This document shows positions 16,137-24,052 of a stretch of DNA of 53,168 nt, piece by piece. Source of the stretch: CAYPTY01 sp964413935 (GTDB lineage Bacteria > Bacteroidota > Rhodothermia > Balneolales > Balneolaceae); NCBI GenBank assembly GCA_964413935.1, contig CAYPTY010000018.1:1-53168 (forward strand), in the 5' to 3' direction. Within the stretch, counting starts at the first letter, position 1, and the number at the start of each line of letters is the position of its first letter. Below the pieces are notes generated by a model that was not told the origin of the DNA, made no database searches, and was given only the letters and a program-made list of their open reading frames with translations. The position numbers and the translations under genes are program-made.

Positions 16137-16172
16137 AGCAGCCCACCTTGATTGGTAGGCTGCTTATTTTTT
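16137..16172 (+). terminator. Rho-independent terminator of the LuxR-type regulator transcript
   Basis: AGCAGCC-C-ACC (16137-16147) pairs with GGT-A-GGCTGCT (16154-16164), with one mismatch, and is followed by TATTTTTT. Confidence 0.75.
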
Positions 16173-16189
16173 GCCCACCAGTTTCAGAA

Positions 16190-16219
16190 AAGAAAAAAGC
16201 CCACACAATGATGGGCTTT
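16190..16219 (-). terminator. Terminator downstream of tRNA-Met
   Basis: On the minus strand a perfect 8-base stem (complement of TGGGCTTT 16212-16219 and AAAGCCCA 16196-16203) is followed by a T-run. It lies just beyond the tRNA 3' end. Confidence 0.75.
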
Positions 16220-16223
16220 AATG

Positions 16224-16297
16224 TAGCGAGGGAGGGACTTGAACCCTCGGCCTCCGGGTTATGAATCCGACGCTCTTACCAGCTGAGCTACCTCGCC
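16224..16297 (-). tRNA. tRNA-Met (CAT anticodon)
   Basis: On the minus strand a 74-base cloverleaf is visible: acceptor GGCGAGG / CCTCGCT (first pair G-T) with discriminator A, D arm with GCTC/GAGC, anticodon loop TTCATAA, and T arm GAGGG / CCCTC with loop TTCAAGT. The anticodon CAT could also mark tRNA-Ile2 (lysidine-modified) or initiator tRNA. The paired acceptor end argues against initiator. The 31-39 pair is an A-C mismatch. CCA is not encoded. Confidence 0.9.
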
Positions 16298-16415
16298 GAA
16301 AAAAGAGCATCAAATATACCACTTTTCCTGCCATTTGGTAAACGTTTTTTGTCACTTTCTCTTGGATAAGTTTATTACCTTGGTCGAGAATCATTAAGCA
16401 GAATCAACCTCACAG

Positions 16416-17882
16416 ATGGCACAAAAAATAACGACAAGGGAAGAGAACTATTCACAATGGTATCTGGATGTGATCCGGGAAGCTCGCCTGGCCGATCATT
16501 CACCCGTGAGAGGCTGTATGGTAATACGCCCGAACGGCATGGCCCTTTGGGAAAACATGAAAGCCGGTCTCGATAAAATGTTCAAGGATACCGGCCATGA
16601 AAATGCCTACTTCCCCATTTTTATCCCAAAATCATTTCTTTCAAAAGAAGCCCAGCATGTAGAGGGTTTTGCAAAAGAATGTGCCGTCATCACCCACAGT
16701 AAACTGAAAGCGGTGGACGGAGGTGTTGAAGTGGATCCAGATTCGAAGCTGGAAGAAGAATTAATTGTACGACCTACATCAGAGACCATTATCTGGGATA
16801 CCTATCGGGACTGGATACAATCATACCGTGATCTGCCGGTGCTTATTAATCAGTGGGCAAATGTGGTGCGCTGGGAAATGAGAACCCGGCTGTTTCTGCG
16901 AACGATGGAATTTTTATGGCAGGAAGGGCACACCGCCCATGCCACAGAGGAAGAGGCCAAAGAAGAAACCCTGACCATGCTGGAGGTCTACCGCACCTTC
17001 GCGGAGGATTATATGGCCATGCCCGTGATTACCGGCGTTAAAACGGAATCAGAACGCTTTGCAGGAGCCGTTGATACCTATTGTATCGAAGCCCTGATGC
17101 AGGATGGCAAGGCCTTGCAGGCAGGAACTTCTCATTTTCTGGGACAGAATTTCGCCAAAGCATTTGATGTAAAATTCCAGGATCAGGATGGTCAACATAA
17201 ACTGGTGTGGGCAACCAGCTGGGGGGTGTCTACCCGGCTTATTGGCGGACTGATTATGACTCACTCTGATGACAGCGGTCTGGTACTGCCACCCCGGATA
17301 GCACCAACACAGGTGGTCATTGTGCCTATCTACCGTTCCGACGAAGAACGAGAGGATGTGCTGAATTATGCTGACAAGATCTACAAAGAGCTGGACGAGA
17401 AAAACATCCGGGTGAAACTGGATAACCGTGACAACTACAAACCGGGCTTTAAATTTGCAGAGCATGAAGCTGCAGGTATCCCGCTTAGGGTTGCTGTGGG
17501 TCCCCGTGATGTTAAAAACGAAAAGGCTGAACTTGCCCGCAGGGACACCAAAAGTAAGTCGCTGGAGAATCGTGGTGATCTGATTAAAACCATTGATGAC
17601 CTGCTGCATACTATTCAGGATGATCTTTATAACACCGCCAGAGAGCGAATGGAAGCCAATACCCATACCGTAGATTCTTATGAAGCATTCAAACAGGTTT
17701 TGGATGAGAAAGGCGGCTTCATTTATGCCCACTGGGACGGAACTGCTGAAACCGAAGAAAAAATTAAAGACGAAACCAAGGCAACTATTCGCTGTATTCC
17801 ATTTGAGCGTGGTGAAGCCGGGAAATGTATGGTAACCGGTAAAGACTCGGCTCAAAAAGTGCTCTTTGCCAGAGCTTATTAA
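16416..17882 (+). CDS. proS: Proline--tRNA ligase (archaeal/eukaryotic type)
   Basis: The 488-residue class II synthetase charges tRNA-Pro. It is the shorter archaeal/eukaryote-like form (ProS type 3) without the bacterial editing insertion between motifs 2 and 3. Visible signatures are NYSQWYLDVIREARLADHSPVRG at the N-terminus, RPTSE (motif region, about residue 116), the motif 2 VVRWEMRTRLFLRTMEF, the HTAH loop, and the C-terminal domain ending in Phe-Ala-Arg-Ala-Tyr, where the terminal Tyr is typical of this type. The anticodon-binding domain spans about 290-390. The next gene begins 25 bases after its stop. Confidence 0.96.
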   Translation: MAQKITTREENYSQWYLDVIREARLADHSPVRGCMVIRPNGMALWENMKAGLDKMFKDTGHENAYFPIFIPKSFLSKEAQHVEGFAKECAVITHSKLKAVDGGVEVDPDSKLEEELIVRPTSETIIWDTYRDWIQSYRDLPVLINQWANVVRWEMRTRLFLRTMEFLWQEGHTAHATEEEAKEETLTMLEVYRTFAEDYMAMPVITGVKTESERFAGAVDTYCIEALMQDGKALQAGTSHFLGQNFAKAFDVKFQDQDGQHKLVWATSWGVSTRLIGGLIMTHSDDSGLVLPPRIAPTQVVIVPIYRSDEEREDVLNYADKIYKELDEKNIRVKLDNRDNYKPGFKFAEHEAAGIPLRVAVGPRDVKNEKAELARRDTKSKSLENRGDLIKTIDDLLHTIQDDLYNTARERMEANTHTVDSYEAFKQVLDEKGGFIYAHWDGTAETEEKIKDETKATIRCIPFERGEAGKCMVTGKDSAQKVLFARAY

Positions 17883-17907
17883 TAAATCACCTCTAAATCC
17901 AAGGCAT

Positions 17908-19434
17908 ATGAACAGAAACCGGGTTCCCATCGCCTATCATATCTGTACCGCCAAAGAAAGCCGTGAAACCGATCAACGGACCATTGAAGAATTCGGAATT
18001 GACGGATTCACTTTGATGGAGGTTGCCGGAAATAAAGCGGCAGATTTTGTAATACGGAATACGGTGAATCCATCTCATGCCCTGGTTTTTTGCGGCAGTG
18101 GAAATAACGCGGGTGATGCACTTGTGGTGTGCCGCATTCTGCATCAGCACGGGTACAGATGCAATGTTGTATTTGTTAACGGCATCAATAAACTCAGTGC
18201 TGATGCCCAAAAAAATCTGGATCTGCTAAAAAAACTTCCGTCAGATTCAGATGCGGATCTGAGTATCATTGACCGTTTCGATGCTTCCCTGCTGCCCGAA
18301 TACTATGATTTTATCATTGACGGTTTACTGGGAACCGGTATCGATTCAGAACTCAGAGAAGCCTACAAACTTGCCGTAAACTGGATCAACAGTACTGATA
18401 AACCGGTTTTTGCGATGGATATACCAACAGGCATTCATGCGGACTCAGGAGAAGTCCTGGGTGTTGCCGTAAAAGCGGATCATACCCTCTGTTTCGGTTC
18501 CCTGAAACTGGGTTGCTTCTATAATGAGGGAATTGAGCACAGCGGCACAACCCACTATGTTGACCTTCCCTTTCCTCTGCACCTCAGATCTGCCCATCGA
18601 TATCTGATCGACAATTCCTGGGTACAGGCAGAACACATCCGAAGAAAAGAAAAAAGAAAACATAAGTATTCAGAGGGTATCCTTTACCTCATTGCAGGAA
18701 GTGAAGGACTAACGGGTGCTGCCATTCTTGCTGCCAAGGCGGCCTGGTCGGCCGGTATTGGAGCCGTTTGCATTCTAACTCCGCGTGGATTACTGGAAAT
18801 TTATGAGAAACAACTCATCGAAATCATTAAAAAGCCATTGGGAAGGGATGAGGACCGATTCTTCAAGTCAGAACAGGTTGAGGAAGTGCTGGCCATTCTT
18901 CGTGAAAAACCGGGTAAAGTTATAATCGGGCCCGGCATAGGACGAGATGCAAGCACTGTTGACTTCGTTCAGTCATTCTTAAGCCGGTATGAGGGAGAAG
19001 TATTGATTGATGCGGATGCCATTTTTGCGATGAGCATGAAAGGAATTCAAAAACCCGCTATAGCAAGCTGGGTGTGCACCCCCCACCCGGGCGAATTAAA
19101 TATGCTGGGAGGCAGTGTCGGCATCAGCACCAGCGAAAGAGAAAAAGCGGTTCGGGCACTCAGCCAGGCTTTTGATGCTCTCGTCGTATCAAAAGGAGAA
19201 CCGGTAATCATGGGAACAACCGAAGATGATGTGTATTTAACCGGGTATAGTTCCAGTCTGTTCTCCCGTGCAGGATTCGGGGATGTGCTGGCCGGTAAAA
19301 TAGGAGCATACTGGATTCTCAATAATGACCCGGTAATCGCCGTTGCCAAAGCACTACTCGATGGCTACGCCAAAGCTACGCGGTTCAGTGAACAGCATGA
19401 GGGCACCGTACCTGCACCTACCGACATTTTATGA
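17908..19434 (+). CDS. nnr: Bifunctional NAD(P)H-hydrate epimerase / ADP-dependent NAD(P)H-hydrate dehydratase
   Basis: This protein of about 508 residues repairs damaged (hydrated) NAD(P)H. The N-terminal YjeF_N epimerase domain (about 1-215) shows FCGSGNNAGDALVVCRIL and the DIPTGIHADSG motif. The C-terminal ribokinase-like dehydratase domain (about 230-505) shows the Gly-rich IAGSEGLTGAA, VIGPGIGRD, TPHPGELNML and the catalytic-Asp motif in variant form AGFGDVLAG (GGTGDVLAG is usual). The N-terminal loop NNAGDA also departs from the common NNGGDG. The frame is open to 17866, inside the end of proS. The ATG at 17908, preceded by AAGG and where homology begins, is preferred. The stop overlaps the VanZ gene by ATGA. 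Confidence 0.9.
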   Translation: MNRNRVPIAYHICTAKESRETDQRTIEEFGIDGFTLMEVAGNKAADFVIRNTVNPSHALVFCGSGNNAGDALVVCRILHQHGYRCNVVFVNGINKLSADAQKNLDLLKKLPSDSDADLSIIDRFDASLLPEYYDFIIDGLLGTGIDSELREAYKLAVNWINSTDKPVFAMDIPTGIHADSGEVLGVAVKADHTLCFGSLKLGCFYNEGIEHSGTTHYVDLPFPLHLRSAHRYLIDNSWVQAEHIRRKEKRKHKYSEGILYLIAGSEGLTGAAILAAKAAWSAGIGAVCILTPRGLLEIYEKQLIEIIKKPLGRDEDRFFKSEQVEEVLAILREKPGKVIIGPGIGRDASTVDFVQSFLSRYEGEVLIDADAIFAMSMKGIQKPAIASWVCTPHPGELNMLGGSVGISTSEREKAVRALSQAFDALVVSKGEPVIMGTTEDDVYLTGYSSSLFSRAGFGDVLAGKIGAYWILNNDPVIAVAKALLDGYAKATRFSEQHEGTVPAPTDIL

Positions 19435-19856
19435 CAAAATTCATCATTTCAACATTGTGGCGAATAAGAAAGTGGATGCTGCCATTTTTCATCCTTACAA
19501 CCATCGCTATTCTTACGCTTACCCTCTTTCCGTCAGATTATTCACTCCCAAAAGGCTTTTGGGATTATGATAAACTTGGACATGCTCTGATGTTTTTTGC
19601 ATGGACCCTCTGTTTTGGCTTATTTCGCTTTTTTCAGATTGATTTAAAGAGGCCTAGCTTAGTCCTGATTTTTACGATTTCAGCTGCTTTCGGCCTGCTC
19701 ATCGAAATTCTTCAGTTTATTCTGCCTGCCGGAAGAAGTGCTGAATTCCTCGATTTTGTAGCGGATATGCTGGGTAGCGGCATTGCGCTTTACATCCTTC
19801 ACCTCATCTTTAAAAACTTCCCTCTTAAAGCTGAACAGCCTCACATTGACATGTGA
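19431..19856 (+). CDS. VanZ family protein
   Basis: This small membrane protein of 141 residues has four predicted helices and the VanZ-like pattern: LTLFPSD in the first loop, DKLGHALMFFAWTLCF in the second helix, and the end motif LIEILQFILPAGRSAEFLDFVADMLGSGIA. The last motif (E-Q-F-P-R-x-x-x-x-D-x-x-x-N-x-x-G-like) is the family hallmark. The function of stand-alone VanZ proteins is unknown, and it need not relate to glycopeptide resistance. It is translationally coupled to the NAD(P)HX repair gene. Confidence 0.85.
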   Translation: MTKFIISTLWRIRKWMLPFFILTTIAILTLTLFPSDYSLPKGFWDYDKLGHALMFFAWTLCFGLFRFFQIDLKRPSLVLIFTISAAFGLLIEILQFILPAGRSAEFLDFVADMLGSGIALYILHLIFKNFPLKAEQPHIDM

Positions 19857-20164
19857 TTTACTGTCAATACCGCTTTTTATTATTTTTTGGCATAGGTTGA
19901 TGGGTGTTGAAAAAGCGATTTTCCAAGTCACATCAATCAAATAAGGGCAAATAAAGGCTATATGGGAACTTAAAGCCTTCATTTAATCTTAATAATAGTA
20001 TACATAATTGATTATGTAAGAATAGCGTACTCGATTAACGAGGAAAGGAAGAGAAGCAAAACATAGCGTTTGCAGAACAAATTAAAGGAAGAGACTTGCC
20101 CGGCTTACATATTTTCATTTTATTGTACAGCCGAAAAAATCTATGAAGCATTAGAAGGAAGACT
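19857..20164. other. Gene-free region upstream of tonB (308 bases)
   Basis: No coding potential is evident. The region is A+T-rich. It contains the near-palindrome CATAATTGATTATG (about 20002-20015) and a hairpin in which CGGCT-TACA (20101-20109) pairs with TGTA-C-AGCCG (20124-20133) just upstream of tonB. These suggest a long regulated leader or promoter region for tonB. I do not see a confident promoter or riboswitch. Confidence 0.5.
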
Positions 20165-20827
20165 ATGTCAAGAATTGAAAGAAAAAAGCCGTCTTACGAT
20201 CTCCGAAATTATTACACCCTGTTGTTGGAGGGTGGACTTATTTTAGCGTTACTCATTTCGATAGCGGCTGTAAAAATCACATTTACGTCTGACGGACCCG
20301 ATGAAATTGTATTGGATAACCCAGAAGACGTGGTAATGGAAGAGGTGGTTCAAACCAAACAGATTGAAACTCCCCCACCACCACCACGACCACCGGTTCC
20401 GGTTGAGGTACCCAACGACGAGATTATTGAAGACGATATCATTGATATCGATGCCGAACTGGACTTCGACGGTCCTATAGACCTGCCACCTCCTCCTCCA
20501 CAGGAAGAAGAGGAAGAAGAAGAGGAAATCTTTGTGGTGGTTGAGAAGATGCCAGAACTTAAAGGCGGACTTGCCGGACTTCAAAAACGGGTAAAATACC
20601 CTGACCTTGCCCGTCGTGCCGGAATCGAAGGCCGCGTAATCATTCAGTTTGTGGTAAACGAACAAGGACAGGTTACTAACCCACGCGTAGTTCGAGGAAT
20701 TGGTGGTGGTTGCGATGAAGAAGCCCTGAAAGCCGTTCAGTCCGCTAAATTCTCTCCAGGTATGCAGCGTGGTCGACCCGTACGTGTTCAGTACTCACTA
20801 CCGGTTGTATTTAAGCTAGCAAACTAG
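20165..20827 (+). CDS. tonB: Energy transducer TonB
   Basis: The 220-residue protein couples the inner-membrane proton gradient (through ExbB/ExbD, not in the window) to outer-membrane TonB-dependent receptors. It has a cytoplasmic N-terminus, one membrane helix at about residues 20-40, a periplasmic Pro-rich spacer with TPPPPPRPPVPVEVP and an unusual run of eight Glu (QEEEEEEEEIF), and a C-terminal TonB domain (about 130-220) with KYPDLARRAGIEGRV and the YSLPVVFKL end. The A/G-rich leader and a strong terminator mark it as a single-gene unit. Confidence 0.95.
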   Translation: MSRIERKKPSYDLRNYYTLLLEGGLILALLISIAAVKITFTSDGPDEIVLDNPEDVVMEEVVQTKQIETPPPPPRPPVPVEVPNDEIIEDDIIDIDAELDFDGPIDLPPPPPQEEEEEEEEIFVVVEKMPELKGGLAGLQKRVKYPDLARRAGIEGRVIIQFVVNEQGQVTNPRVVRGIGGGCDEEALKAVQSAKFSPGMQRGRPVRVQYSLPVVFKLAN

Positions 20828-20852
20828 GAAGCCTGATTTTTCAGGTCCATGA

Positions 20853-20884
20853 AAGGCTCTCACCTACGTGAGAGCTTTTTTTTT
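20853..20884 (+). terminator. Strong terminator of tonB, overlapping the NUDIX 3' end
   Basis: GCTCTCAC (20856-20863) pairs with GTGAGAGC (20868-20875) around CTAC and is followed by nine T. The stop codon of the opposite-strand NUDIX gene lies in the loop (20864-20866). Confidence 0.9.
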
Positions 20885-21325
20885 GCCTGTTATGGTCAGG
20901 AAATGCGCTAAACTTTTCTCAAAACGCCGGCATACCTCTTTCAAGTTGTCATAGCCCAGCATCTGTATCGCATTTTGCAGTTCCACCCATTTGACGGCCT
21001 CAATTCCCTCTTCAGCCTGTGGTTCTAAATCTTCATTTACGGTGATGATCATCGTAAACCAGTAGGTGGTTTTGTCATACTCCTTTCCGGCCTGTGCATA
21101 CGAATGAAATGTAGCTCCCAAAGGGGAAATTATGGATGGAAGCCGGCTACCTGTTTCCTCTGCAACTTCTCTAACGGCAGCCATTTCGATGCTTTCACCC
21201 GATTCTACTTTACCTTTGGGTAAATCCCATCTTCCATTTCTGAAAATCAGAAGAACCTGCAATTCGCCATCAAAAATCCGGAAGACGACCCCTCCTGCAG
21301 CGTCAACCGGGATGCTATTCTTCAT
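20864..21325 (-). CDS. NUDIX hydrolase
   Basis: The protein has about 153 residues from the chosen start (MKNSIPVDAAGGVVFR). It carries a NUDIX box GKVESGESIEMAAVREVAEETG, with the catalytic RE..EE residues present and Ser at the last position, which is usually hydrophobic. The wider context (WDLPKGKVE, YDKTTYWFTM) resembles Ap4A/diadenosine polyphosphate-type or MutT-like NUDIX hydrolases. The substrate cannot be assigned. The frame extends to 21376, but that extension overlaps the preceding gene deeply. The ATG at 21325 overlaps the DUF1844 gene by only 11 bases. Its last codons (Lys-Lys-Lys-Ala-Leu-Thr) are read through the tonB terminator. Confidence 0.88.
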   Translation of the reverse strand: MKNSIPVDAAGGVVFRIFDGELQVLLIFRNGRWDLPKGKVESGESIEMAAVREVAEETGSRLPSIISPLGATFHSYAQAGKEYDKTTYWFTMIITVNEDLEPQAEEGIEAVKWVELQNAIQMLGYDNLKEVCRRFEKSLAHFLTITGKKKALT

Positions 21326-21632
21326 CCGGAGAGCCGTTTTCAGAGGGTGATTCTGGTTTCCCGGATTCGTCGGCATAATTAAGCCTTAGGGTTGTGAGGG
21401 TCTGGGTAAGAAATCCCTTCAATTCATCGGTGAGTTTTCCTTCTGTATAGAATTGAATGGTCTCCAGGGTATCGATGGCAAACTTAGCCGAGCCAAGGTC
21501 CTTGCTGATTTCATCGGTTGCCGGATTTTTCATCTTACCCAATCCGATCATCGCGATCTGCTGATGCTGCTGAATCAGCGACATCATCAGTAATTGTCTT
21601 TTCTGATCTTCGTTCAGTTGACTGATATCCAT
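21315..21632 (-). CDS. DUF1844 domain-containing protein
   Basis: The small soluble protein has about 105 residues from the ATG at 21632. It is helical and matches DUF1844: LMMSLIQQHQQIAMIGLGKMKNP, followed by AKFAIDTLETIQFYTEGKLTDE and LTTLRLNYADE. The function is unknown. The frame is open to 21707, but residues before MDISQLNEDQ do not look like the family. It overlaps the NUDIX gene by 11 bases, so the two form an operon. Confidence 0.82.
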   Translation of the reverse strand: MDISQLNEDQKRQLLMMSLIQQHQQIAMIGLGKMKNPATDEISKDLGSAKFAIDTLETIQFYTEGKLTDELKGFLTQTLTTLRLNYADESGKPESPSENGSPDEE

Positions 21633-21752
21633 ATCTGTTTTCTTCGTTATTGTTTGAACCAAAAATACTGTTTTCAATTCATGCATTGAAGGCTCATTTG
21701 TGTTCAAATTTCTTTATCCTTCCATACCCTGTTTCAACGAATTAAAGTATGT

Positions 21753-22964
21753 ATGGCGATCATTCATCCCTTCCGGGCATACCGCCCGAAACCCGAATTT
21801 CTCGAAGAAATCATTTGTGTACCCTACGATGTGATTTCAACGGAGGAAGCCCGGGAAATGGCAGAGGGAAAAACAGACAGTTTTCTGCGCGTTATCCGGC
21901 CTGAGATTGATTTTCCGGAACACACCTCCCTATATGAGCAAGAAGTGTATGAGAGAGGCAGAGATAATCTGAATAACCTGCTTCAATCCGACAAAATGCT
22001 TCAGGATGATGAGCAGAGCATTTATATCTATCGCATGGAGGTGAGCGGTCGATCACAAACCGGAATTTTTACCTGTGTAAGTGTTCAGGATTATGATGAG
22101 AATATTATTCTGAAGCATGAACTTACCCGTCCTGACAAGGAAGATGATCGTACCAAACACATTCTTACTCAGGAAGCGCATGCAGAGCCGGTTATGATGA
22201 CCTTCAAAGATACTCAAGCCATCACGGAACTCATTTTTTCAGAAGCGGAAAAAAAGCACCCGGTTTATGAATTCACGGATGAACAGCAGGTGAAGCATCA
22301 GCTGTGGAAATCCAAATCTGTGGAAGAATATGTGAGCCGTTTTGGGGGAATCGAACATCTGTATATTGCTGACGGTCACCACAGATGCAAGAGTGCTTCG
22401 CGCGTAGCGCACCTGCTCAAGGAGCATATCACAGATGAGCTCGAAAAAGAAGAATTCATGTATTTCCCGGCTGTACTTTTCCCTATGAATGAAATGCACA
22501 TTCTCCCGTACAATCGGATTGTTTACAAACTGCCCGCCAATTTCAAGGCTCTGCTTGAAGAACATTTTGGACCGCTTGAGCCGTCCGGCCCTGATCCCGA
22601 TTGCAAGGGACAAATACGGATTTATCTGGAGGGTAACTGGTACAGTATTGAACTGCCCAACGCCACCGAATCCAATCCGGTAGCAGATATGGATGTATCC
22701 CGCTTGCAGGAATTCGTACTGGAGCCTTTGCTTGGCATTAAAGACCAGCGTCGAGACCAGAATCTCTTTTTTGTTGGAGGAAGCCGGGGAACCGAGGAAC
22801 TGGATAAATTGGTAAACAGTGGTAAGGCTGAGATGGCTATCAGCATGTTTCCAACCAGTATTCAGGAATTGATTGATGTATCAGACGCAGGGTTACTTAT
22901 GCCCCCTAAATCGACCTGGTTTGAACCAAAGGTTAAATCAGGAATTCTTATTCACACTTTTTAA
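21753..22964 (+). CDS. DUF1015 domain-containing protein
   Basis: The 403-residue protein matches DUF1015 along its full length. Visible family signatures are the N-terminal PFRAYRPKPEFLEEIICVPYDVI, the central ADGHHRCKSASR (about residue 207-218), and the C-terminal LQEFVLEPLLGI and SMFPTSIQELIDVSDAGLLMPPKSTWFEPK. The biochemical role is not established. It ends 11 bases before serC on the same strand. DUF1015 genes are often found with serine-biosynthesis genes, so a link to phosphoserine or serine metabolism is a reasonable inference. Confidence 0.9.
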   Translation: MAIIHPFRAYRPKPEFLEEIICVPYDVISTEEAREMAEGKTDSFLRVIRPEIDFPEHTSLYEQEVYERGRDNLNNLLQSDKMLQDDEQSIYIYRMEVSGRSQTGIFTCVSVQDYDENIILKHELTRPDKEDDRTKHILTQEAHAEPVMMTFKDTQAITELIFSEAEKKHPVYEFTDEQQVKHQLWKSKSVEEYVSRFGGIEHLYIADGHHRCKSASRVAHLLKEHITDELEKEEFMYFPAVLFPMNEMHILPYNRIVYKLPANFKALLEEHFGPLEPSGPDPDCKGQIRIYLEGNWYSIELPNATESNPVADMDVSRLQEFVLEPLLGIKDQRRDQNLFFVGGSRGTEELDKLVNSGKAEMAISMFPTSIQELIDVSDAGLLMPPKSTWFEPKVKSGILIHTF

Positions 22965-22975
22965 TCACCACTTGT

Positions 22976-24052
22976 ATGCACAGAGTACATAATTTCAGCG
23001 CTGGCCCAGCCGCACTACCCAAAGAAGTTCTTGAAAAAGCTCAGGCCGAGCTTCTGGACTATAAAAACAGCGGCACCTCAATCATGGAGGTTAGTCACCG
23101 GGGCCCGGCTTACACTGAAGTCGACAATCAGGCCAGAGAGCGTCTGAGCCGGATTCTGAATCTTGGTGACGACTTCGAAATATTGTTTTTACAGGGCGGA
23201 GCAAGTACTCAGTTCATGATGGTGCCCTATAATCTGCTTTATGATGGAAAAGAAGCTGATTATATCAATACCGGAGCCTGGTCAACAAAAGCCATAAAAG
23301 AAGCCAAACGATTCGGACATATTCATACTACATTCAGCAGTGAAGACGAGAATTTCAATAGAGTACCGGATGATGGGGAACTTCAGTTTATCTCAGATTC
23401 CACTTACGTTCACTTCACTTCCAATAACACTATTTTCGGAACGCAGTTCAGAAAGGAACCGGACACCGGTGGTATTCCCCTGGTCTGTGATGCCTCATCT
23501 GACTTTTTATCCCGTCCCATCGATATACAGAAATACGGCATTTTGTATGCCGGAGCACAGAAAAATCTCGGTCCGGCCGGAGTCACTGTAGTGATTGTAC
23601 GCCGAGACATCCTCGACCGGCTGAACACGGATATTCCGACCATCCTCAGCTATAAAACACATGTGGGCAAGCTTTTTAATACCCCTCCGACTTTTCCGGT
23701 TTATATGATAAATCTGGTTCTGGAGTGGATTGAGGAAAAAGGAGGCATATCCTATTTCGATGATCTGAATACACGGAAGGCCGAATTACTCTATGAACTT
23801 ATCGATAATGACGACTTTTATCGGGGAACTGCAGAGAAAACATCCAGATCCTATATGAATGTGACCTTCAGACTGGGTACTGAAGAACTAGAGTCTGATT
23901 TCCTGCAGGAAGCTGCTGAATATGATCTGGTAGCGCTCAAAGGACATCGCAGTGTAGGTGGAATCCGTGCGAGTATTTATAATGCCTGCACGATGGAAAG
24001 TGTGGAAGCTCTGGCCGACTTCATGAACCATTTCCGTTCAAAAAGAGGCTGA
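22976..24052 (+). CDS. serC: Phosphoserine transaminase
   Basis: The 358-residue PLP enzyme of the class V aminotransferase family converts 3-phosphohydroxypyruvate and glutamate to phosphoserine (serine pathway). It can also serve in pyridoxal phosphate synthesis. The PLP lysine is Lys196 in YAGAQKNLGPAG. FSAGPAALPKEVLEKAQ at the N-terminus, GGASTQF (phosphate binding) and the C-terminal GHRSVGGIRASIYNA are diagnostic. The stop abuts the stop of the rhomboid gene on the other strand (TGATCA). Confidence 0.97.
   Translation: MHRVHNFSAGPAALPKEVLEKAQAELLDYKNSGTSIMEVSHRGPAYTEVDNQARERLSRILNLGDDFEILFLQGGASTQFMMVPYNLLYDGKEADYINTGAWSTKAIKEAKRFGHIHTTFSSEDENFNRVPDDGELQFISDSTYVHFTSNNTIFGTQFRKEPDTGGIPLVCDASSDFLSRPIDIQKYGILYAGAQKNLGPAGVTVVIVRRDILDRLNTDIPTILSYKTHVGKLFNTPPTFPVYMINLVLEWIEEKGGISYFDDLNTRKAELLYELIDNDDFYRGTAEKTSRSYMNVTFRLGTEELESDFLQEAAEYDLVALKGHRSVGGIRASIYNACTMESVEALADFMNHFRSKRG

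Noticed and set aside
17866..17907. Upstream start of the NAD(P)HX repair gene inside proS
   Set aside because: The ATG at 17908 has an AAGG just upstream and matches where the epimerase domain should begin.
17049..17930. 293-codon open frame on the minus strand opposite proS
   Set aside because: It lies wholly against proS and the start of nnr, has no family resemblance, and reflects codon bias of the true genes.
19431..19856. Glycopeptide resistance from the VanZ family match
   Set aside because: No vanA/H/X-type genes are near, and stand-alone VanZ-family proteins are common without resistance.
20504..20529. Glu-run in tonB as a possible sequencing or repeat artefact
   Set aside because: The GAA/GAG codons are mixed, the frame continues cleanly into a good TonB domain, and acidic or proline-rich spacers are normal in TonB proteins.
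21633..21707. Longer N-terminus for the DUF1844 protein
   Set aside because: The extra residues do not resemble the family, which begins near LNEDQKRQLL.
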